A stretch of DNA of 64,000 bases from Escarpia spicata. Lineage: Eukaryota; Annelida; Polychaeta; Sabellida; Siboglinidae. A program made the position numbers and the translations under genes. Location: NCBI GenBank assembly GCA_963995525.1, contig OZ023217.1, forward strand, positions 1,860,257-1,924,256, written 5' to 3'. The notes beneath the pieces are model-generated. The model did not search any database. It was not told the DNA's origin and was given only the letters and a program-made list of their open reading frames with translations. Positions 55,410 through 64,000 of the stretch are shown here, in pieces. The number at the start of each line of letters is the position of its first letter. Positions within the stretch are counted from its first letter, which is position 1.

Positions 55410-55599
55410 ATGTCGACTTTACAAAAATTAGTATCGACCAATGCTGACACGATTGTGTTCAGTGGTTCTTCACCAGAAGATAAAGCATACGCGAAGAGTT
55501 TTTGGCAGTCTGTGCAACTATTACCACCTATGGAATCACGTCTGGTATCAAGCCACATAAGCCAGCGACTAAAGACGGCGCCAGCTTTCGGGGTTACAG
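55410..55599 (+). CDS. Unidentified gene, exon 1
   Basis: ATG at 55410 and donor GTATAC after ACAG, 190 bp, phase 1. Without splicing the frame stops at 55614-55616. Confidence 0.75.
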
Positions 55600-58500
55600 G
55601 TATACACAGACAGTAGACCCTTGGCGTGTCTAATTTAAGGGGTGTATGTTTCCACATCCAATTGCAACACCTTGAAGATCTCCAATTGCACCCCTTCTTT
55701 CTCGTCTCGGATCATCATATAAACACATATTCTTTTCCCCATTTTCTACATGATACACTTCTTTTATTAGTGCCCTCGTGCACTTCAGGAAGACCTGAAT
55801 AAACTCCAACAGTGGTCAAACAAATGGCAGATGAAATTTCACAGAGGTAAATGCCATACCATGCGAATTACTCTCCGTTGCAATACAATCAATGCCGACT
55901 ACCATCTAGGAGGATATACACTTTCCATGGTCATACATTACCCATACCTAGGCATCACTTTGTCTAACACAATGTCATGGCAGAACCACATCAATAACAT
56001 CACAACAAAATGCTGGGCCTAATCCGATGAAACCTTAGAGGAACCCCACAGAAGTTACGACAACAAGCCAAGTTTTCACTTGTCCGTCCCCGCTTAGAAT
56101 CCTGCAGTATTGTCTGGAACCCGTACATGAAGAATGAGGTAAACCAAATAAAGTCCTGCAGTACTGTCTGGAACCTGTACATGAAGATTGAGGTAAACCA
56201 AATAGAAAATATCCAGTGCTGGGCAGCCAGATTTGTCATAAACAACTATAGTAAGAGAGAAAGTGTGTCCACAATGCTTAACCACCTCCATTGGGACTCC
56301 CTTGAGAGAAGAAAACTCTTGCCTCCTCTTGATGTAATTTATAGGATCTAAAACCAACAGATTGCCATCAATGGTAACCACTACCTTGCCCCATCAGTAC
56401 AACATATTATCATCCAAATAAATATCACATTATCCTAGCTTGCATTAAGGTCTACAGCAATTCTTTCATCCCACACACTGTCTTCTGGTGGATTGCCCTC
56501 CCTGGGAATGTGTTGGTAGCTCCAACCATCCAGGCCTTCAGGGAAGTGGTTGTTTCACACTTCTAAGCCGTGGTCTGTGTTTTTACTTGCACCTCATTCA
56601 TCCTTTACTCGCACTTTGTATATATTTTTTCTCACACGTTCATATCTGGCACAGCACAATTGTATATACACACATACATCAGCGTCAAAATCAAGACTAA
56701 TGAACTATGCCGATTAACAACGTAGAAGTAAAAGTTGAAGACCCAAATGATAACATTCCAGAACGAGCAAGATGAATAGTTCTCACATTGCATGTTTCCA
56801 AGGTTATGTTCCTGGTTAAAAGAAGGGTGCTCAGCCTTGAAGCTTCCATGGTTTCCTGGCTTTCACCACACAGTGTCATAGGCTTCAATATGAAGACCCT
56901 TCATCTTCCAAGCATGTGTTCTCTGGAAGTTCTCTTGCAACGTTTCTGTAGCAAGTACTTTTTAAGAGGTGTGGGTGCTAGCTCCATGCTCAACCCTCCT
57001 TTCTCATCCAGGCTTTGGACTGGCAATGGTGGAGTTTCTACAAAGTTTTTAACAAGATTTAACAAGATTGCCACCCAGAGAATTAACTCTAGGTAGCAGG
57101 TGGACAAGGAAGCCCTTGGCTTATCGAGAGTCCGACCTTTTTATCTATGTGTATCCCGCCCGTCTGAGGTATGTGTCGATTTTATTTTTAAACATATTCA
57201 CGCTACTAGCACCCACACAATCAGCAGGTAATCTGTTCCATTCATTTACAGTCCTTTGTGAAAATGAAAACTTTCTTATATCCAATCTACTCTGCTCCTT
57301 TGCTAATGCAAGATCATGTCCTCTAGTCCTTCTATCTTTCTTAACTGAGAAAATCATATTTCTATCAATATTTTCATAACCCTTCAATATTTTAAACACT
57401 TCTATCTGATCTCCTCTCAATCTCCTGGTCTCTAGTGTTGTTAAACCGCATTTTTTTAGGCGTATTTCATAACTAAGATCCCTCAGATTTGGTATCATTT
57501 TAGTTGCTCTCCTCTGCACTCTTTCTAGCATATCTATGTCCTTCCTGCGATATGGCCTCCACGCTTGAAAACACTATTCTAAATGAGGCCTAACTATTGT
57601 TTTGTACAGCGGTATTATTAGCTCTTTTTCCTTATACGTTATGTTTTGCCTAATTAATCCAAGGATTTGATTTCCCTTTGAAGCTGCAATTCCGCACTGC
57701 TCTGAAATCTTCATATCAGCACTAACGGTTAACCCTAAGTCCTTTTCTTTTATAGTAGTACTTAGTACAGTACCCCCCATTGTATTCGTTCCCATGTCCT
57801 ATGTGAAGGCATTTACATTTCCCAAAATTGAACATCATTTGCCACTTTTCAGACCATTTGATCAACCTGTCAAGATCATCTTGTAAATGCTGTCTATCTC
57901 CATCACTTTTAATCCTTCTAAACACTTTTGTATCATCCGCAAATTTCAACACCTTGCTTGTTATTTCATCATCCAAATCGTTGATGTATATTAAGAATAA
58001 TATAGGACCTAATACTGATCCCTGTGGTACCCCACTCAATACCGATTTCCAGTTTGAAGCCTCCCCATCAACTACTACACGTTGTCTTCTGTCAATCAGC
58101 CATTGTTCTATCCAGTTTATTATACCATTTCCTATGCCATGGGCCTTTAGTTTAAGCAGTAATCTTTGATGTGGTACTTTGTCAAAAGCTTTTTGAAAAT
58201 CTAAGTAGACGATATCTACTGGTGATCCCTCATCTACCCACTTAGTGATGTCTTCCAAAAAACATAACATATTTGTTAAGCATGACTTCTTTTTAAAAAA
58301 ACCATGTTGAGATGGGTTTATCAAGTTTTGTTTAACAAGAAAATCCACCATGTGATCTTTAATTAGTCTTTCTAATAATTTACAAATCACTGATGTTAAA
58401 CTCACTGGTCTATAGTTCTCTGACTTGTTTCTCGAACCTTTTTTGAATAACGGTATAATGTTTGCTTCTTTCCATTCTAAAGGAACCACTCCCTCTTCTA

Positions 58501-61500
58501 ATGACAAGTTGAAAACTGTTGCAAGTGGTATGCTAATTTGTTCTACAATTTCCAATAGTAGTTTGGGTGGAATACCATCCACTCCAGGTGATTTATTCTC
58601 CTTCATAGCCCTTATTTTCTTAGCTACCATTTCCGGGGTTACAATTAATTGTCCTAAATAGTCTGAATCTGCCCCCTTGAACTTAGCCTCTGGTATTGGC
58701 AGTGAACTAATATCTTCCCTGGTAAACACTGAACTAAAGTACTCATTCAGGTCTTCTGCCATTATGAATCCCTCTGATATTATATTTCCAGCACTATCTT
58801 CTAGAGGACCGACCTTATCTTGAACTTTCTGTTTGCTTCGAACATACGCATAAAAACTCTTGCTGTCATGTTTTATATTACTAGCTAATTGTTGTTCATA
58901 GCTTTTCTTTGAATGTCTAATTTCAGCTGTAGCTTGGTTAAGTGCTTCTTTATAATTGTTGTAGTCTTCATCATTTCCAGTACATCTATATGACTTCCAC
59001 ATCATTTGTTTATACTTAATTTTTCTAATGGCTTCTTTCGATAAGTGTTTCTTTTTGGACCGTTTTCCTTGTTTTTTGAAGGGTAAAAATTTATCGATTA
59101 TGCACTTAATTTCACTCTTTAATATATTCCAGCATTCTGTTGCCGTCTTATTTTTCAGTGTCTTATTCCAGTCTATCCTTGCTAAATATTTCCTCATGTC
59201 CTTATACCTTCCTTTGTGGAAATTTCTCCTATACTGCTTTTTGCTATTCCTTTCTGATTTTACTTTGATGGTAAAATGTATCTGGTTGTGATCGCTACTC
59301 CCCAGTGGCTCACATATCATGACATTGTCAACTAATTCATTCTGTGAGGACAAAACTATGTCTAACACATTCTCACCCCTGGTTGGTTCTAGCACATGTT
59401 GAGAAAGGAATGTATCTTGAACTAAAACTAAAAACTTGTGGTCCTATCTCCCCATACTCTGTAGAGATTTCCATTGTATATGCCCATGGTTAAAATCCCC
59501 CATAATAATACAGTCCCGTTTGCTTACTTCCCTTATAGCGTTTTGTATTTTTTCATTCTCTTCTATGCTTATGTTTGGACTTCGATAAACTAACCCAACT
59601 GTTAACGTTGAGTTTCCTGTAATTATGTTACACCAAACAGCTTCTTCGCAATCTGCTTCTCTTTCTAATTTTATTTCATAAGCCTGAATAGATTCTTTAA
59701 TATATAAAATAACTCCACCTCCCTTTCTTCCTATTCTATCTTTTCTAAACATTACATATCTTGTCAGTCCCAATTCAGCATCTGATATATCGGTGGTGGT
59801 CCAGGATTCGGTTATACCTATTATATGAGGGTCAATATCTTCTACCATAATGTTTAGTTCATTTCTTTTGTTTACTATACTCCTTGCATTTAAACAAACA
59901 CATTTATATCCAGCTTCAGAAGAGTTTTCCAGACTGTTATTTGTTGATTTATTTGTGCTGTCTTTATCTATGCCTCCATTTTCAGGCTTTTCTGTGAGTC
60001 CCCCCTGCGAATCTAGTTTAAACAGATGCAACCTGTCCCACTGTCAACAGATTGCAGCAGATTCTCTGAGAAAACTGCTGCCCCCTTTCCACTAAGATGG
60101 AGGCCATCTCTCATGTACATATCTTCCCTCCCAACAAAGTATCCCCATAAATCTGTGAATCCCACCCCCTCTTCTTCACACATCTGCTCAGCTAGTGCAT
60201 TGATCGCCATCCTCTTTTTTTTCTATACGTTGCCCCCCTTCCTCCCATTACTGGCAAAATTCCTGACAAAATAACCTGTTCGACTCTCGTCTTCTTTAGC
60301 TTCCTCACTAACTGTCTATACTTCTGTACTATCGCAGTTGTTCCCTCCCTGTCTGCATTATTTGTTCCTACATGTACCAGTATAGACCCCCCCTTGCCAT
60401 GTCCCAATACCTTCTCTACCCTGTCAGTTACATGTTCAATCCTAGCCCCCGGTAAACAAACAACGATGTCCTTCCCCTCGCTCAGTGTCTTGTCCATCTT
60501 TCTCATAATGGAGTCACCCATAAACACCCTCTCTTTCCTCATTGCCCCCTCAATCACTGCCTTAGAATAGCTCCTTCTTCGGTTTGCATCTATCTGGTTG
60601 TTGTCTTTCCCCCCTGCCGTCTTCTCTCCTGTCACATTCTCTTCCGATCCATTCTTTCCTGTCGCTTTTTCTCTTGTCACCTTTCCTCCTGTCAGCGTCC
60701 CTTTTATCGACTTCTCTTCTATCACATTTGCTCTCACTTCCTTCTTTCGTCCCGTCTCATTTTCCTCTCTCCTCTCCCGTTCCATCTTCCCTCCCTCCTT
60801 CTCTACAGTCACTTTCTTCCCTGTCACCTTCACGCTTGTCATTTTTTCTGTTGTCGATTTTCCAATTTCTTCCCCTTCAATCACCTTCTCTCCTCTCAAT
60901 CTCCTTTCCTCAGTTTTCTTGCCACTGCTATTCTCCTTCAGTCTTGCAGTATCCTCATCTCTCTCCCTGTCGTCTCTTTCCATTCGACCTGCCTCCTTGC
61001 TAATTCCCATCTCCATTCCCTTCACAATATCTGTCAACCTAACTATCTCCTTCTGCAAACACTCCACCTTCCAACATCCAATGCACTGAAAGGTGAATCC
61101 GTTACACGGGCCAAATTCACCATGGGCCAAAACCATTCATTTTTTTATATAATTGCTTATGTATAGGAGATAGACAATTAATATAAATTACTTTAAAACA
61201 TTCCTTGGTATAAAACAAATCTATTGAGCATATCTTCACACATCATATATGTGATTATAGCGTAGTAGGAGATACAAGCTTGTAAACAGTCTCAATTGAT
61301 TTCACATTAATTATATGTCGTTTTATTTGTCATCCATGTATAGATTCTTTGGCTTTTTCTGAGAATATTATCAGTTTAAACTAAATTAATGTTCATGTTT
61401 TTATACAACATTGTAGAAATATAAATGTATAAACTAAGTACTGATAAAGTAAAGATAAAAAACTCACACATTACGTCACACATTACGTCACACATGACGT

Positions 61501-62933
61501 CACACATTACGTCACACATGACGTCACACATGACGTCACACATTACGTCACACATTACGTCACACATTACGTCACACATTACGTCACACATTACGTCACA
61601 CATTACGCCACAAATTACGTCACACGTTACGTCACACGTTACGTCACACATTACGCCACACATTACGTCACACATTACGCCACACATTACGCCACACACG
61701 GTGTGTAATGTAATGAAGGAGTGATATTATTAAACTGATTCTTAAATTTATTTTCAGGCAAACATTTAATAATTTTCCTATGAGTTGGGTTAAATTGCAA
61801 TATGTGGCACTTCCTAGTGCTGTGTGTCTACTTATACATTGTATGTTTTCCAAAACAAATTATAAAGATAACACACTATACAGAATACAATTATTATTAT
61901 TTTGTCCTTGTGGTTTGATTTAATGTTTGGCTTGAAAGTAAACTTGTTGCTGTTGTTTTGATAACATCGTTAATTGTTCTGTATTATTAATGAGATGTTC
62001 ATGTTATACGCATAACAGTTTTAACTAGTTCTACTATTATACTATGTTGTCGTAATCCGTACATAAGTTGCTATAAATTGTTTGTGAATAATTCTTTATT
62101 TCAGATGTAAATAAGGTTCATCCGCTGACTAAGGAGGAATCCTTTGGTAAGCTATGGCATCTGTAGGTAAAGGCTATTATAGATCATCAGTGATATTCAG
62201 TGTCTGTGCCCGGATAATTTGTTTGCCTTCAAATAAATGGCTGCTTACGCAATGTGCTGTGTAGGACATAAGACACTGATTCACACTTTGTCCAGTTAAT
62301 AATTTACAATATCATTATTGTAATAATTTACAACATCATTATTGTAATCATTTCTTAAAACATCACAGTTGGAGATTCTCACTTCCGCTAACTCTTTTTA
62401 TTCTATTTTAAAATAAAAATTTATTTTAAGGTATGTTGGATTCATATAGATACCTTCAAAATTACCCGGTATCCAGATATTCAGCTGATCCATGATCCAC
62501 AATTCATATGAAGTTAAGTTTTACATTTTCAACATTCTAATTCTTAATACAACATTGTAACATTGGCTATGTCATGTCAAAGAGTTTGAGTGCACTAATT
62601 TTTGCAACATCATATTAACATTATTTATTTATTTACACGTTCCAGTAACACAGTAACAACATTCCTGCAAATTTGTAACATTTTCGTGGATGACTAATTA
62701 AATTTATGATACAGTGAAATTATAGATACCATTTTGAAGATGACAAATATATTGTAATATATGACTTGCAATGTGTGATTTGATGGGACATTCTGTCTCC
62801 AGAGATGACAAGTTATCTTGCACATGTGAAGGAACTGCAGAGAGCAGATGAATGCAAGAGACTAGTTAAATACTCCGCCTTTCGTGAAGCCGACATGGCA
62901 CGTCTGCAAAAGCACAGAGAAGCACGAAAAAAG
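55410..62933 (+). CDS. Unidentified gene, first three coding exons (continues beyond window)
   Basis: Exons 55410-55599, 62105-62146 and 62803-62933 join with phases 1, 1 and 0 to 121 open codons. The start is ATG 55410, the first in-frame ATG after the NRF-1-like sites. It encodes [20 protein letters not shown], then [40 protein letters not shown] and a Lys/Arg/Glu-rich helix ([15 protein letters not shown]) likely to form a coiled coil. I do not recognise the family. Intron 1 (6.5 kb) holds a CR1 LINE in antisense, a LINE relic and a CRE-like array; intron 3 holds a 26-bp array and a Penelope fragment. No stop or domain is visible inside the window. Confidence 0.72.
55770..56566 (+). pseudogene. 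Decayed LINE ORF2 3' end (RT C-terminus)
   Basis: + frames read [20 protein letters not shown], then [20 protein letters not shown] and [14 protein letters not shown]. These are followed by [28 protein letters not shown] and finally [14 protein letters not shown]. This is the standard order at the end of CR1/jockey-like RTs (W...FN..KC, YLG..l....W..HI, Q..AARFV...Y, LxWxxLxxRR). Stops and a 37-bp-scale duplication near 56095-56190 break it. Confidence 0.85.
56567..57144. other. Probable LINE 3' UTR and flank
   Basis: Immediately downstream (on -) of the CR1 ORF2 stop. No coding exon supported; the 3' end of the CR1 could not be placed. Confidence 0.4.
57145..60031 (-). pseudogene. CR1 ORF2: endonuclease-reverse transcriptase (disrupted)
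   Basis: The endonuclease part begins [20 protein letters not shown] and has ITESW, GGVILYI, VYRSPN and GDFNH. A TAG interrupts it at 59446. It continues to LGSSDHNQI, the SDH box. The RT region shows [65 protein letters not shown] and KFADDTKVF. The C-terminal part has [13 protein letters not shown] and WNRLPADCV. All catalytic blocks are present, so the copy is young, but two stops and one frameshift should stop activity. Confidence 0.93.
60013..61136 (-). pseudogene. CR1 ORF1 with SGNH esterase domain (frameshifted)
   Basis: About 370 codons across two frames. N-terminal Cys motif, then a 150-residue Lys/Glu/Gly-rich region with repeated TGKK/VTGEK-like words, then [11 protein letters not shown] (block I), [12 protein letters not shown] (block III) and, after the frame change at the poly-T run near 60215, [11 protein letters not shown] (block V with the DxxH pair). 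The end overlaps the start of ORF2 by 19 bp. Confidence 0.85.
61137..61465. other. Possible LINE 5' UTR and intron sequence
   Basis: AT-rich; no exon and no tandem repeat. Confidence 0.4.
61466..61699 (+). repeat. 12-bp tandem array of CRE-like sites, about 20 copies
   Basis: The unit is cacattacgtca; three copies read catgacgtca, which contains the full CRE palindrome TGACGTCA. Others carry TTACGTCA or TTACGCCA. Four units to the right degrade to gcc. The unit length is four codons, so both strands stay open. Confidence 0.95.
61700..62104. other. End of intron 1 of the unidentified gene
   Basis: AT-rich; ends in TTTATTTCAG, the exon 2 acceptor. Confidence 0.5.
62105..62146 (+). CDS. Unidentified gene, exon 2
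   Basis: 42 bp, acceptor TTTCAG, donor GTAAGC. Two bases complete Asp, then [13 protein letters not shown], then one base. The phase fits both neighbours exactly. Confidence 0.72.
62147..62802. other. Intron 2 of the unidentified gene
   Basis: AT-rich; no repeats or exons supported. Confidence 0.5.
62803..62933 (+). CDS. Unidentified gene, exon 3
   Basis: 131 bp, acceptor TGTCTCCAG, donor GTGAGT. Encodes [20 protein letters not shown] then [23 protein letters not shown], ending in phase 0; basic helix with coiled-coil character. Confidence 0.78.
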
Positions 62934-62984
62934 GTGAGTATGCCAGGAATTACATTGCATAGTGATATAAAAGGATAATGCAAT

Positions 62985-63440
62985 GAGTAGCTAGCAGGAG
63001 CATGATTAGCGAGTAGCTAGCAGGAGCACGATTAGCGAGTAGCTAGCAGGAGCACGATTAGCGAGTAGCAAGCAGGAGCACGATTAGCGAGTAGCTAGCA
63101 GGAGCACGATTAGCGAGTAGCTAGCAGGAGCACGATTGGCGAGTAGCTAGCAGGAGCACGATTGGCGAGTGGCAAGCAGGAGCACGATTGGCGAGTGGCT
63201 AGCAGGAGCACGATTGGCGGGTGGCTAGCAGGAGCACGATTGGCGGGTGGCTAGCAGGAGCACGATTAACGGGTGGCTAGCAGGAGCACGATTAACGGGT
63301 AGCTAGCAGGAGCACGATTAGCGGGTAGCTAGCAGGAGCACGATTAGCGGGTAGCTAGCAGGGGCACGATTAGCGGGTAGCTAGCAGGGGCACGATTAGC
63401 GGGTAGCTAGCAGGGGCACGATTAGCGGGTAGCTAGCAGG
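62985..63440 (+). repeat. 26-bp tandem repeat, about 17 copies
   Basis: The unit is gagtagctagcaggagcacg plus attagc. Variants drift along the array (attagc, attggc, attaac; gagtag, gggtgg, gggtag) so neighbours are most alike. It starts about 50 bp after the exon 3 donor. Confidence 0.96.
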
Positions 63441-63689
63441 AGTATGATTAGGAGTATGATCGTCTTTGTACAGCTGCACTACTTGTCGTTTAATAATGAC
63501 TATCTTATCTCTTATCATATTAAAATTTTGTTAGAAATATCTTTAACAAACTTAAGTTGACCATAATATAGTCAGATTAAGTATGGCTATGTATATATCA
63601 TACTGGTTAAATATAGTAAATATTTGTTGTTTTAATTATTTATTAAATATTTTATTATTATCTTATAAAATCAGAAACTTTCATTTTTC

Positions 63690-64000
63690 GTATCCAAGAT
63701 GTTTAATTTACCTGGTAGGGGCTTTCGTCAACGTATCACGTCAACTTCATCAGTACCGATGACGCTGAATGACGTCATCGTACACGTGAGGCAGTTCATA
63801 ATTGTCCTCGTCTCTGTTGATGGGTGTTTTGGTTTTCCTGATCCAGATGGCTTCCTTGATATGTGGAATTCTTCTGTTGGGTTACTTGTCTACAATTTTC
63901 ACTCCCTCCCAGTCTATGATGTGGTTTTCAGTTGTCGCATGGTCTGTAAGGGTGGATTTATTGACGGTAGACATCAATCTTTTTTTTCCGCTCCTTGTGT
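63690..64000 (-). mobile_element. Penelope-like element, 3' end (cut by window edge)
   Basis: The - strand reads HKERKKRLMSTVNKSTLTDH, HIIDWEGVKIVD, RIPHIKEAIWIRKTKTPINR and DELPHVYDD-like residues. This matches the C-terminus of Penelope-type RT-endonuclease proteins (LxDHxxxxNHxIxWxxxxVxDxE..R..R..KEAIxI). An in-frame TAA lies after VDK. The downstream ctgatgaagttgacgtga is like the usual PLE 3' flank. Confidence 0.8.

Larger units (their letters stand above)
57145..61136 (-). mobile_element. CR1-clade LINE, near full length, inactivated
   Basis: Read on -, ORF1 (61136 to 60013) has a Cys-containing start ([17 protein letters not shown]), a Lys/Glu-rich coiled region and an SGNH esterase domain. 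ORF2 (60031 to 57145) has an APE endonuclease, RT with FADD box and the C-terminal tail. The ORF1 esterase plus APE/RT order is that of CR1 elements. Defects: a frameshift in a T-run near 60215 (ORF1), in-frame stops at 59446-59444 and near 57576, and a frameshift at a C-run near 57775 (ORF2). Inserted antisense in intron 1 of the gene at 55410. Confidence 0.92.

Noticed and set aside
57828..59291. Several + frames of 78-113 codons
   Set aside because: Antisense shadows of the CR1 reverse transcriptase.

Overview
This is animal (metazoan) nuclear DNA. Protein-coding sequence is split into short exons with GT-AG introns, there are several families of non-LTR retrotransposons and a Penelope-like element, and there is no bacterial gene organisation. 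I cannot name the species. The repeat mix (CR1- and RTE-type LINEs, Penelope, many minisatellites) fits a marine invertebrate, but that is inference.

Three genes can be built exon by exon with consistent splice phases. (1) A DUSP12 orthologue on the + strand (coding 16376-40464, eight coding exons, 346 codons): an atypical dual-specificity phosphatase with the HCX5R signature and a cysteine-rich C-terminal zinc-binding domain. (2) A C6orf136-like (DUF2358 family) gene on the - strand (coding 54096 down to 44229, six exons, 466 codons) with a mitochondrial-style N-terminus. (3) The first three coding exons (55410-62933, 121 codons) of an unidentified + strand gene that runs off the right edge. 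Genes 1 and 2 are convergent. Genes 2 and 3 are divergent and share a 1.3 kb interval with NRF-1-like motifs and a perfect AT palindrome.

Layout: 1-1.9 kb purine-only satellite; 2.5-3.1 kb RTE-type LINE relic; 3.7-4.7 kb G-rich repeats; 4.8-5.1 kb (GA)n; 5.5-5.8 kb foldback element; 6.85-8.64 kb pogo-like element holding exactly 23 copies of a 41-bp repeat; 9.2-9.5 kb interleaved inverted repeats; 14.6-15.3 kb GTGA/TG microsatellite; 16.4-40.5 kb DUSP12, with arrays in most introns (63, 40, 20, 43, 30, 51, 29 and 47-bp units, the last 8.4 kb long); 40.6-41.9 kb 66-bp array; 41.9-42.2 kb TTAA-flanked MITE; 42.7-43.2 kb 18 copies of a 26-bp unit carrying a CTCF-like core; 44.2-54.1 kb the C6orf136-like gene; 55.8-61.1 kb a LINE relic and a nearly full-length but inactivated CR1 LINE; 61.5-61.7 kb a CRE-like 12-bp array; 63.0-64.0 kb a 26-bp array and a Penelope fragment.

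The most unusual theme is where the minisatellites start. One begins inside a coding exon and multiplies its splice donor seven times, and the same intron ends in 13 copies of an acceptor-like unit. One grows out of donor-like 21-mers next to a C6orf136-like exon. One is a 14-codon segment of a LINE ORF amplified in frame. The 8.4 kb satellite begins at a LINE ORF tail. The CTCF-like array lies between the two convergent genes.
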